From NCBI RefSeq assembly GCF_002109495.1, contig NZ_LVJN01000021.1, positions 434,001-498,000 on the forward strand: a stretch of DNA of 64,000 nt. The letters are read 5' to 3'. Shown here piece by piece: positions 47,519 through 55,471 of this stretch. Origin of the DNA: Magnetofaba australis IT-1. GTDB taxonomy: Bacteria; Pseudomonadota; Magnetococcia; Magnetococcales; Magnetococcaceae. A program made the position numbers and the translations under genes. How positions within the stretch are numbered: position 1 is the stretch's first letter; the number at the start of each line of letters is the position of its first letter. The notes below the pieces were generated by a model. The model saw nothing but the letters and a program-made list of their open reading frames with translations. It ran no database searches and had not been told where the DNA came from.

Positions 47519-47952
47519 GCGGCGGAGGATGGCGGTTTTGCGCTGGGATCGTCCTTCAGGCCCGCCGTACGACGCGCCTGTTCGGTCTCCTGGCTGGAGA
47601 GCTCCGCCAGTAGATTGATCCGGTCCTTGCCCACTCCCAACAACCACGCGCGCGATCCCACTTGCACCAACCGCACCCCCACCCCGGGACCCAGAGCGCG
47701 CGAGGCGAGCACCTGGATGACGCCGCTGGCGCCCAGTTTGGGTTGCAGTCGTTTATTGATCTGGATCACCAGCGCCGCTACGGCGATCAGAGCAAGCAGA
47801 TACCCGGCGATGCGCACCGCTTCCTCCATCAAATTGATGGGCGGTTGCTGGGGTTTCACGCTCCCTTCGGCGAAAGCCGCGCTGGCGAGAACAGGCGCCG
47901 CGATAAACGCGGCGCCCGCCAGCATCATGGCAACGCGAAGGGGTCTCGTCAA
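47515..47952 (-). CDS. fliO: Flagellar protein FliO
   Basis: 145 residues from a TTG at 47952 overlapping the fliN stop (TTGA). It has a signal-like N-terminus (VAMMLAGAAFIAAPVLASAA), a membrane segment (AGYLLALIAVAALVIQINKR) and a conserved SRALGPGVGVRLVQVGSRAW stretch typical of FliO/FliZ. FliO helps assemble the FliP ring of the export gate. It overlaps both neighbours, indicating tight coupling. Confidence 0.88.
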   Translation of the reverse strand: MTRPLRVAMMLAGAAFIAAPVLASAAFAEGSVKPQQPPINLMEEAVRIAGYLLALIAVAALVIQINKRLQPKLGASGVIQVLASRALGPGVGVRLVQVGSRAWLLGVGKDRINLLAELSSQETEQARRTAGLKDDPSAKPPSSAA

Positions 47953-48350
47953 CGCAGATTCTCCAAGCGCTCTTTGAGCGAGACGATGTCGGTGATGCGG
48001 ATGCCCAGCTTGTCCTTGATCATCACCACTTCGCCATAGGCCAACAGACGGTCGTTGACGTAGACCTCCAACGGATCGTCGGCCTCTTTTTCCAGCTCCA
48101 CCAGGGAGCCCTTGTTCAGACGCAGCAGATCGCCGATCTGCATGCGCACATGGCCCAGACGCACCGAAACTTCCAGCGGCACGTCCATGAGCAGGTCGAG
48201 GTTCTTGATGTCGTCGTCATCGTCGGCGCTGGCCAGACTCACAACGTCCTCTTCAATGTCGCCGGCGAAGCCTTGCGCAAAGTCGGACAGCCCATCGTCT
48301 TCGGCTTCCAGGGCTTCCAACTCGTCATCGATGTCCATGTTCTCTTCCAT
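47949..48350 (-). CDS. fliN: Flagellar motor switch protein FliN
   Basis: 133 residues from the ATG at 48350. An acidic N-terminal segment (about 1-50) precedes a SpoA/FliN domain (LLMDVPLEVSVRLGHVRMQI; LLRLNKGSLVELEKEADDPL; GEVVMIKDKLGIRITDIVSL). FliN forms the cytoplasmic C-ring with FliM and FliG and sets the direction of rotation. It is followed by fliO with a 4-base overlap and preceded by fliM. Confidence 0.95.
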   Translation of the reverse strand: MEENMDIDDELEALEAEDDGLSDFAQGFAGDIEEDVVSLASADDDDDIKNLDLLMDVPLEVSVRLGHVRMQIGDLLRLNKGSLVELEKEADDPLEVYVNDRLLAYGEVVMIKDKLGIRITDIVSLKERLENLR

Positions 48351-48452
48351 CGTATCCACTCCCCAGGGTGGGTCAAACGCCCGTCGCGTCGGGCGTGTAT
48401 TCATGCCTTTTGCGCCATGGTCTATCCGGCGCCCATCGTCTTTTCAGCCCAA

Positions 48453-49460
48453 TCAGTCGAAACCATCCTCTTTGGTCACCGTGCGGGTGATGCGCACGGC
48501 GCGCATGCCGTCCACCACCCCCGCCTGACCCATGAACTTGGTCAGACCACCCACTTCGATGGGCATCTCTTCGGACATGTCGGTGGGCAGAATCAACTCG
48601 TCGCCCACTTTCAGATCCAGCATCTGTTTGACAGTCATCTGCATTTGCGCCACCACCGGCGTGACCTTCACCCGCGCCAGACCCAACTCGTCCATCAACG
48701 CCGCCATCCACGCCGAGGCGCCCTCCACCTCCTCCTTGGCCTGGAAGCCCTGTTTGAGCTGCTGCTTGAACAGCTCCAGGATCACCGCCGGGAAGCAGAT
48801 GGTCAGGTTGCCTTCGGCGTCGCCCACCTCCACCGAGAAGGTGATCAGGAACACCGTCTCATCCAGCGGCATCACCGCGGCGAACTGCGGCTGGTTCTCC
48901 CAGCGGGTGGGCACCAGACGGAATGAAGGATCGAGCTTCTTCCACGACACTTCGATCTGTTCGCGGGTGACGTCCATGATGCGGTCGATCACCTTCATCT
49001 CGAAGGGCGAGAAGTTGCGGAACGGCCGCTCGGAGTCGCCGGGGCCGCCGAAGAAGCCCTCCATCACGGTGTACATGACGTCGCCGTCGATGGCGATGAG
49101 CGCCATGGATTGTGACGGCTCCACCCGCAGGATGTTGATGAAGATAGGCGGCTCCACCGTGTGCAGAAAACGCCCGAACACCTGGTTGGTGGTGGCTTTG
49201 GGCTGCACGTGCACCTCGCGGCCCACCTTTTGGGTGAGCTTGAAGGAGAGCTGTGAGCCCAAGTGCTCATTGATCAGGTCCAAGCCCGGCAGGGCGCCGA
49301 CGCGGATGGCGGTCTTCTGCCCAAAGGTGAAGGGCATGACCTTCTTGTCATCCTTGGAGGCGGCGGGGATATCCTCATCGATCTCGTCCAGATCGATGGA
49401 CCCCTCCTCCAACCCCTGCATGAGGGCGTCGATTTCGTCGGCTGAGAGAATCTGCGACAT
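48453..49460 (-). CDS. fliM: Flagellar motor switch protein FliM
   Basis: 335 residues. The N-terminal short helix (ILSADEIDALMQGLEEG) matches the CheY-P-binding EIDALL-type motif. The CheC-like middle domain (about 60-230) and the C-terminal SpoA domain (KQMLDLKVGDELILPTDM) follow. FliM is the C-ring part that binds phosphorylated CheY. GGAAAGG lies upstream of the ATG at 49460. Confidence 0.96.
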   Translation of the reverse strand: MSQILSADEIDALMQGLEEGSIDLDEIDEDIPAASKDDKKVMPFTFGQKTAIRVGALPGLDLINEHLGSQLSFKLTQKVGREVHVQPKATTNQVFGRFLHTVEPPIFINILRVEPSQSMALIAIDGDVMYTVMEGFFGGPGDSERPFRNFSPFEMKVIDRIMDVTREQIEVSWKKLDPSFRLVPTRWENQPQFAAVMPLDETVFLITFSVEVGDAEGNLTICFPAVILELFKQQLKQGFQAKEEVEGASAWMAALMDELGLARVKVTPVVAQMQMTVKQMLDLKVGDELILPTDMSEEMPIEVGGLTKFMGQAGVVDGMRAVRITRTVTKEDGFD

Positions 49461-49538
49461 GGGTCGGCCTTTCCTTCACCCGCGCTCCGCGCGCGCCACA
49501 TCACACAGTGCGATGCGGCGCGGCGTGCGGAGAGTGGA

Positions 49539-50036
49539 TTACTGAATCACGAATTCGGTGAAGAACACCTGTTTGACATTGCCGTTGGCCAGCAGCGCAT
49601 TCACACGCGCGCGAATCTCTTCGGAGAGCTTGTATTTGCCCTCGGCCTGCAGCAGCTCGGTGGAGGTCTTGGAGCCCAGCAGCGACAGACACACATCGCG
49701 CAACTGGGGAATCCGACGCTCCAGCTCCGGACGCAGCTCTTCGGTGTCCAGCTCCAGCTCGATGGTCGCCTTCAGGTAGCGATTGCCCCGGGTTTCCGCC
49801 AGGTTGACCACAAAGGGCTCCAGCTTGAAGGTTTCGCCCAGGGTCTCTTTGGGATCGCGCGGGGTCTTCTCCCCCTCGGGATCCACCGTCTGTTCGGCCT
49901 GCTGATCTGACGATGCGGACATGCCGCCCAGGAAGTACCCTGCGCCCGCGCCCACCAGCAGGGCTGGAATGGCGACGATGAGCATTTTGATTAAGCCGCC
50001 GCCGCCGCCTTCTTCTTGTTCCGCTTCTTCCGCCAT
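49539..50036 (-). CDS. fliL: Flagellar basal-body protein FliL
   Basis: 165 residues. A Gly/Glu-rich N-terminus (EQEEGGGGGL) leads into one membrane segment (IKMLIVAIPALLVGAGAGYF). The periplasmic domain ends with the typical VKQVFFTEFVIQ. FliL surrounds the stators and supports motor torque. It precedes fliM, as in most proteobacteria. The 370 bases upstream hold no gene; they contain a hairpin at 50348-50373. Confidence 0.93.
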   Translation of the reverse strand: MAEEAEQEEGGGGGLIKMLIVAIPALLVGAGAGYFLGGMSASSDQQAEQTVDPEGEKTPRDPKETLGETFKLEPFVVNLAETRGNRYLKATIELELDTEELRPELERRIPQLRDVCLSLLGSKTSTELLQAEGKYKLSEEIRARVNALLANGNVKQVFFTEFVIQ

Positions 50037-50347
50037 GGATCTCTTCCCTCATTTCGTCGAGCGGCCGATTCCGGCTTCACTCTGCGTGCGCAAATGGTCG
50101 CGCCAATGGATCAGCGCGTGGATCTCCAGTCTTTTGGCCTGCGTTGGCGCTGTGACTCTTTCGACATGTTCAAGCGTCAAACATTTCATGCCGAATGCTC
50201 TGTTTCGCAAGTCGCTTATCGGGCGTTAATCGCGCGCTGTGCGGCGATTTGACCTAATGAACGATTCTATTGCGACAAATCAGTCGACTTGTCATAACAG
50301 CGGACATGCGAAAACCACGCCAACGTTTCCACGCTGGATATTGCCCG

Positions 50348-50373
50348 CAGCGGCGGCGCTTTGGCCGCCGCTG
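50348..50373. other. Hairpin downstream of flgE
   Basis: 10-base perfect arms CAGCGGCGGC/GCCGCCGCTG with a 6-base loop. There is no T run after it on the minus strand. It may mark the 3' end of the flgE transcript. Confidence 0.45.
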
Positions 50374-50405
50374 TCGGGATTTCAAAACTTCAGGGTGTTA
50401 CCGGC

Positions 50406-51932
50406 TTATCGCTTGAGCGCAATCAGCTCTTCGAGCATGCCGTCGGTCACCGTCACCAGACGCGAGTTGGCCTGGAAGGCGCGCTGCGTGGTGATCATGG
50501 TGACGAATTCGGAGGACATGTCCACGTTGGACGCCTCCAGGGCGTAGCTGACGATATCGCCCAGTCGACCGGAGCCGGGTTCGCCTTCGCGGGGCAGACC
50601 CGAGAGCGCGGTCTCGCTAAACAGGTTGGCGCCCACCTGCTCCAGCGCCTGCTGGTTGTCGAAATCCACCAGCGAGATTTGATACAGCGCCTTGGTCTCG
50701 CCATTGGTGTAGGCGCCGTAGATCTTACCATCTTCGGCAATGGAGAGGGTCTCCAGGAAGCCGGTGGAGTAGCCATTTTGCGACAGCTTCAGAGTGGCGA
50801 AGTCGCTGGAGAGCTGAATCGAACCGGCAGTGCCGGTGTTGTCCAGAATGATGTCGCCATTGGCGTCGGTCTGGTCATTCTCGGTCACCGCTGAAGCGGT
50901 CCAACTCAGGGTGGTGGAATCCACCGTGTAGTCGTTAGTGGAGTCGCCATCGGTGCCCACGGCGTCGCCGAAATCGAACAGAATCTGCTGTGTCATCGCC
51001 TGACTGGTGGCGGTGCCGTCGGTGGCGGTGGAGCCGGTAAAGTCAAACGTAATGGGCGTGGAGCCTTCAGTCAGCAGACGGCCATTGGTGTCGAAGGTCA
51101 GCGTGCCGGCGGTATAGGTGCCGGCCGCGTCGGCGACATTGCCAGTGATTTGATCCACCGCTGTGAGCGTATCGGTGCCCGCGCCGGTGGCCAACTCATC
51201 GCTATTGACCGCCGCATGCCACTCCCAGGTGTTGCTGTCGGTTTTGCGCAAGTGAACTTCGACGTTGTGGCCCTGACCCAGCGAATCGTACACCCGCACC
51301 GAGGAGGCGAAGTTATAGGTGGTGGGATCGTTGGGATCGTAGGCGGTGGCCGAATCGATGATGGCGGCTTGCGAATTCAGGTTCAGACCGACGTTCACCG
51401 AGGTGGTGGCCGAGGGCGAACTGGTTTGCAAGCTCGACAGGTCGATGTCGGTGGTCTGGCCGGTGCGTAGGCCATTTTCGTCCACCGCCCAGCCCTGCAG
51501 CACCAGACCGGCGTTGGTCACCAACATGCCGTTGACGTCCTGTTTATAGTCGCCGGCGCGGGTGTAGAAGATATCCGAGCCCGAGGTGGCGTTGCCGCCG
51601 CCGCCGCCCTGGTCGGCGAAAGCGTTGGGGTCGCGCACCTTGAAGAAACCGATGCCGTCGATGGCCATATCGGTAACGTTCTGGGTGCCGTTGAACGAAC
51701 CCTGCTGCATCAGCTGGTCGATGGCCGACACCCCCACCCCGGTGCCCATCTGGGTGGAGGAGCGGGTGCCGCTGATGCCGACTGTTTGGATCAGCACGTC
51801 TTCAAAGGTGGTGCGGCTGCCTTTAAATGCCGTGGTGTTGGCGTTGGCCAAGTTGTTTCCGATTACGGTCATGGCGTTGCCGTAATTGGTCAACGCGCTG
51901 GATCCAGCAAACATTGCCTGATGAATGGACAT
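50406..51932 (-). CDS. flgE: Flagellar hook protein FlgE
   Basis: 508 residues. The N-terminus (SALTNYGNAMTVIGNNLANA) and C-terminus (ALEASNVDMSSEFVTMITTQ, RAFQANSRLV) carry the rod/hook heptad helices shared by axial proteins. The middle is rich in Thr, Ser, Asp and Gly and encodes the outer hook domains. Subunits are exported and stacked to build the hook. AGGAG lies upstream of the ATG at 51932. It follows flgD on the same strand. Confidence 0.96.
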   Translation of the reverse strand: MSIHQAMFAGSSALTNYGNAMTVIGNNLANANTTAFKGSRTTFEDVLIQTVGISGTRSSTQMGTGVGVSAIDQLMQQGSFNGTQNVTDMAIDGIGFFKVRDPNAFADQGGGGGNATSGSDIFYTRAGDYKQDVNGMLVTNAGLVLQGWAVDENGLRTGQTTDIDLSSLQTSSPSATTSVNVGLNLNSQAAIIDSATAYDPNDPTTYNFASSVRVYDSLGQGHNVEVHLRKTDSNTWEWHAAVNSDELATGAGTDTLTAVDQITGNVADAAGTYTAGTLTFDTNGRLLTEGSTPITFDFTGSTATDGTATSQAMTQQILFDFGDAVGTDGDSTNDYTVDSTTLSWTASAVTENDQTDANGDIILDNTGTAGSIQLSSDFATLKLSQNGYSTGFLETLSIAEDGKIYGAYTNGETKALYQISLVDFDNQQALEQVGANLFSETALSGLPREGEPGSGRLGDIVSYALEASNVDMSSEFVTMITTQRAFQANSRLVTVTDGMLEELIALKR

Positions 51933-52052
51933 GAAACCGTCTCCTGTTTCAGGATGCGGGCCGCGCGTTTCTCATTGCGCGCGACCGTGCGCTTAACTCA
52001 AACCCTGTAAGGGCAATCTTGTCATGATCCTTCAAACGACCGAGTCCGTTGC

Positions 52053-52724
52053 TTAGGAGGCCAGCTCCACGCGACGCACATCAGCCAGAGATACCTGACG
52101 TCCATTCAGGTCCAACATAGCGCCCTTCTCGCCCGCGTTGACCACGCCGGTGACCAGACCCGCCATCAACGGCGTAATGCTGGCGCCCGATGCGCTATCG
52201 GTCACCACGGCGGAGAAGGTATAGCTGCCATCCAGCGTGGTCAGTCCATACGCTGGATCGTTCAAATCGATCGCCTGTTCGCCGATCTTGTCGATGCTCA
52301 CCTGCACCTCTTTAGCCTCATAGCCGTTCTCGTCGAACAGTTTGAGCTGCACGGTGGCTGGCGCGGAGAGATCGAAGCGCACCGTGGCGTCGCCATTGAT
52401 CACTTCCATCGCATTGCCCTCCACCACGGCTTGGCGACCGATATAGGAGACCGCCTCGTTGATCTGGCTCGTGCCTTGGCTGGCCACCAATTGTTCCAGC
52501 AGCGAGGTGGTCTTTTGCGCCTCCGACAGTGAACTGAACTGCGCCATCTGCGCGGTGAAGTCCTGATTGTCCATGGGTTCCAGGGGGTCCTGGTTTTCCA
52601 ATTGGGCAGTCAGCATCTTCACAAAATCCATTTGCAGATCTTCCGCCGACTTCTCCGTGTCGGCGTACTTGGTTGCGTTCGGATCGACTGTGGGCACATT
52701 GCTCACATACCCGGTTGTGGTCAT
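52053..52724 (-). CDS. flgD: Flagellar hook capping protein FlgD
   Basis: 223 residues. The N-terminal part has the conserved DFVKMLTAQLENQDPLEPMD and NQDFTAQMAQFSSLSEAQKT. A Tudor-like/FnIII-like C-terminal part follows. FlgD caps the growing hook and lets FlgE polymerise. AAGGAG precedes the ATG at 52724. The upstream 52725-53042 is T-rich with no clear gene. Confidence 0.96.
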   Translation of the reverse strand: MTTTGYVSNVPTVDPNATKYADTEKSAEDLQMDFVKMLTAQLENQDPLEPMDNQDFTAQMAQFSSLSEAQKTTSLLEQLVASQGTSQINEAVSYIGRQAVVEGNAMEVINGDATVRFDLSAPATVQLKLFDENGYEAKEVQVSIDKIGEQAIDLNDPAYGLTTLDGSYTFSAVVTDSASGASITPLMAGLVTGVVNAGEKGAMLDLNGRQVSLADVRRVELAS

Positions 52725-53042
52725 TGCCTTTTCTCCTTCGCGATTTTTCCCGCCGCAGCGATGCGTTGTCGCCGTCGGTCATTGTTGTTTTTTCTTTAGC
52801 ATTTTTTACTTAACAAACATCGTGCCATGTATTAACTATCTGATTTTGCTTGTTTATTTGTTTATTTTATACTTTGCCCCAGGCCCTTTTTTCCCGCTCT
52901 TTTTTGCCTGCTCAGGGCAACTCTTGCCGCTCTGCTTTGCTATCGGGATGGCGAGGTTTGCCGCGTTCGGTTCCTTGTTGGGCGGCAATTTCCTGCTGAC
53001 TGGTCTGGCTGTTTTTTATGCGTCCCCTGCCACAAAACTCTT

Positions 53043-53354
53043 TATAGTCGCTTGAATTCAGAATGACACACTTCCAAACACTCAAATGTTTGCGTGACGT
53101 AGGCCCGGCATGCGCTGACTATTGGCCGCCGACTGGTCGGCGGCGGGATTCTTAAGGGGCTGTGCCCCTTAAGCGGGTGTGGGCAGCGCCCACGATTCGG
53201 CAGGATTGCCAAATCGGACTCGCGCAGCGAGCCCGAAGGGTGAGGGCCATGGATGGCCCGAATCACGGTGTGGTATTGCCCTTGGGAGCTCGAGGGCAAA
53301 GCCCTCGATATCTTCCCACGCCCATGTGTTCACTTTTGAATGCTAGCAACTATA
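53043..53354 (-). repeat. Type A hairpin repeat (copy A9), full length with terminal inverted repeats
   Basis: 312 bases. The ends TATAGTCGCTTGAATTCAGA and TATAGTTGCTAGCATTCAAA (complement) match at about 17 of 21 positions. On the minus strand the order is GAGGGCTTTGCCCTC, a D module in the opposite sense to that of A1, GTGGGCGCTGCCCAC, CTTAAGGGGCACAGCCCCTTAAG and GCCGCCGACCAGTCGGCGGC. TA dinucleotides at both ends fit IS630-type target duplication. Confidence 0.85.
53194..53266 (+). repeat. D module inside repeat A9
   Basis: 73 bases bounded by GATTCGG and CCGAATC, a perfect 7-base terminal inverted repeat. It is nearly the same as 5791-5864 but lies at a different place in the host repeat and in the other orientation relative to it. 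Confidence 0.72.
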
Positions 53355-53355
53355 T

Positions 53356-53590
53356 GACTTTCCCTGGCGGCAGCCTTTTTGATCCCGCCTCTTACCACAC
53401 ACACTTTTGCTCTTTCCCTGGTTGTGACTCTTACTGCATTCGCGATCGGCTTCGCCGATTACGGCCCCTTTGGGGCCTGCTCACCGCCGTTTCCCGTTTT
53501 CCTCTGTGCTGGCTCACTGTCCCCAGCTTCTCTTGCTGCTTCCTACTGGCGCCTGCTTTGTTCCTCGGGAAACAGCTTAAAGATCAAAGA
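53356..53590 (+). repeat. Type C repeat, degenerate third copy
   Basis: GACTTTCCCTGG, CACACTTTTGCTCTTTCCCTGG, GGCCCCTTTGGGGCC, CTGCTCACCGCCGTTTCCC, GTGCTGGCTCACTG and GGGAAACAGCTTAAAGATC follow the order of the inverted-repeat arms at 26424 and 28370. It adjoins A9 and the next hairpin array. Confidence 0.6.
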
Positions 53591-53592
53591 TA

Positions 53593-53705
53593 TTGGGGCG
53601 CCGCCCCAAACCCCGGTCGGGCTCTGCCCGACACCCGCCAGGGCGCCGCCCTGGACCCGCTGGGGTCGCGGACCCCAGACCCCGCCTCCGGCCAGCCGGA
53701 GGCCC
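53593..53705 (-). repeat. Type B hairpin array (five palindromes)
   Basis: On the minus strand: CCTCCGGCTGGCCGGAGG, CTGGGGTCCGCGACCCCAG, CCAGGGCGGCGCCCTGG, GTCGGGCAGAGCCCGAC and TTGGGGCGGCGCCCCAA, with GGGGT- and CGGGT-type linkers. The first hairpin corresponds in position to the GCCGCCGACCAGTCGGCGGC of type A, so this array links the two types. Confidence 0.82.
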
Positions 53706-53763
53706 CTGAAATAGCGTGGGCTTGACCTCTTTCCCACATACACTTTTGCTTGGTTGCGGGCGT

Positions 53764-53803
53764 AAAAAAGCCCGGATCAGGATCTCTCCCTGATCCGGGC
53801 TTT
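53764..53803 (-). terminator. Intrinsic terminator of fliK
   Basis: A 15-base perfect stem AAAGCCCGGATCAGG/CCTGATCCGGGCTTT with a 7-base loop is followed on the minus strand by further T residues (TTTACG). Confidence 0.9.
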
Positions 53804-53827
53804 GCACCCCAGCGGACTCCTTGGCGA

Positions 53828-55072
53828 TTACGCCAATACACTCAGTCCACTCTGATCCCGTGGGGCGTAAATCGCCCGTTGCGCCAATATCTGCTCCAAC
53901 GGATCCGTCTCTTCCTCCCGATCCCAACCGTAACGCTCACCCTTGGCCTGCTGCTGCGCATCTTCAAACGTCTGCGCCATCTGCTTATTCAAGTCGGGAT
54001 TCACATCCACATCCAAACTGGCGAAGGTCAAATCCTGCCGCTCCAACGCCGCCTTGAGTTGATCCATATGTTTATTGATCGCCTCTTTGGCCGCTTCGGT
54101 TTCAGCCGTCACCGTAATATGCACCTGTTTGTCGCTATCCACCGTCAAACGCACATCCAGGGAGCCCAGATTTTGCGGCTCCAGTTGAATGCGCACTTGA
54201 TCCGACTGCCCCGGACGCGAAATCACGCGCATTTGGCCAATGCGCATCCCCAACTCATCGCCAAAGCGGGGCGATTGCGTCGGCAGTGGCTTGGCGGGCG
54301 CCTGCGCTTGACGCGCCGCATTGGTGGAGCTGGCGCGGTTGGCGTTGGCCGACGCAGTGATTTGCGGCGCGCCATCCGCCTTGGCGGTTTTCACCATGGC
54401 GTCCAACTGCTCCATTTTGGCGGCGTTGGCGGCAATGGGATTGGTGTGGGCCAAATTGACTTGTGCCTGCTGCCCACTGTTGGCGCTGTTGTTGGCCAGC
54501 ATGTCGGCGAAGTTGGGCGCGCCACTCTGTCCGTTCTGGCCGTTCTGACCCATCTGCTGCCCGGCGCCCTGCTGTTGGCCCGCCTGACCCGTTTTGACCC
54601 CCTGCCCCGCCGGTTGCTGGGCGTTGGCCTGTTGCTGTTGGGTCTGCTCGGCGGGACGTTGGCCCGGCTGCTGCGCCTCGGCGCGGGCGTCCCGACGGGC
54701 GGCGCGGGCATCGCTGGCTTCGGCGCTCTGGTCGCGACGCATCTCTTGTTGCGCCTCCTGGGCGGCGGCGTGTTGCTGCTGCTGCTCGGCGCTCTGCTGT
54801 TTGCGCTGCGCCGCGTTGTGATGCGCGGCCTCGGCGCTCTGTTGTTGGCGCGCTTCGGTCATCTCCGCCTGCTTACGATTGGCCTGCAACGCCTCTTGCG
54901 CCTGTTCATTGGCCACGCCGTCCAAACGCTCGCTGGTGGCGCGCGCCTCTTTGGCTTGTTTGAGGGCCTCTTCGAACTGTTCGGCGCTATTGACCGCATC
55001 GGGTTCGGATTTGCCGCTCTGACTGGGATCCAACAGGGCGGTTGGATTCATCTGAATGGCGAATGGGGTCAT
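53828..55072 (-). CDS. fliK: Flagellar hook-length control protein FliK
   Basis: 414 residues. The N-terminal 270 residues are Gln/Ala-rich and repetitive (EQQQQHAAAQEAQQEMRRDQ), as in FliK linkers that act as a molecular ruler. The C-terminal Flg_hook domain has VRIQLEPQNLGSLDVRLTVD and AINKHMDQLKAALERQDLTF. It measures hook length and switches the export gate to filament substrates. GGGGAG precedes the ATG at 55072. It heads the flagellar set; the gap to flgD is filled by repeats. Confidence 0.92.
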   Translation of the reverse strand: MTPFAIQMNPTALLDPSQSGKSEPDAVNSAEQFEEALKQAKEARATSERLDGVANEQAQEALQANRKQAEMTEARQQQSAEAAHHNAAQRKQQSAEQQQQHAAAQEAQQEMRRDQSAEASDARAARRDARAEAQQPGQRPAEQTQQQQANAQQPAGQGVKTGQAGQQQGAGQQMGQNGQNGQSGAPNFADMLANNSANSGQQAQVNLAHTNPIAANAAKMEQLDAMVKTAKADGAPQITASANANRASSTNAARQAQAPAKPLPTQSPRFGDELGMRIGQMRVISRPGQSDQVRIQLEPQNLGSLDVRLTVDSDKQVHITVTAETEAAKEAINKHMDQLKAALERQDLTFASLDVDVNPDLNKQMAQTFEDAQQQAKGERYGWDREEETDPLEQILAQRAIYAPRDQSGLSVLA

Positions 55073-55260
55073 ATGGGAGTCTCCCCTGTGCGTGACGCCA
55101 CCATTGGCGCTCTGATACTATTACAACCCCCGTGCCAATCTATAAAATATTGGAATTATTATAGATTTTCAGAAAAGTGGAATACGGATCGGCGGATATT
55201 TCCAGCTAGGGAGGGGCAATTGTTGCCTGGCGTGGAACAAACTTGCGGAGAAGCGCGGAG

Positions 55261-55465
55261 TATAGTGAATCAAAACCAAAACCGCACAGAACGTCTAATG
55301 TTTGCGTGATGAAGGTCCAGCTTGCGCTGACTATTGGCCGCCGACTGGTCGGCGGCGGGGTCTGGGGCCTGCGGCCCCAGCGGGGTGTGGGGCGGCGCCC
55401 CACGGTGTGGCAGTTGACCTTAGGGGAGTTTGAGGGCGCAGCCCTCAATATCTTCCATCATCAGA
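55261..55465 (-). repeat. Type A hairpin repeat (copy A10)
   Basis: One end reads TATAGTGAATCAAAACCAAAA and CGCACAGAACG. The palindromes are GCCGCCGACTGGTCGGCGGC, CTGGGGCCTGCGGCCCCAG, GTGGGGCGGCGCCCCAC and GAGGGCGCAGCCCTC. It fills the gap between fliK and the next gene. Confidence 0.85.
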
Positions 55466-55471
55466 GAGTTT

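Noticed and set aside
50200-50260. Possible sigma-28 promoter (CCCGATAA) upstream of fliL
   Set aside because: The -10-like part is there, but no TAAA-type -35 lies at the required spacing.
52725-53042. T-rich stretch with an open frame of 162 codons (52567-53055)
   Set aside because: The frame overlaps flgD antisense and then reads poly-T sequence as Phe/Leu. It has no ribosome site or motif.
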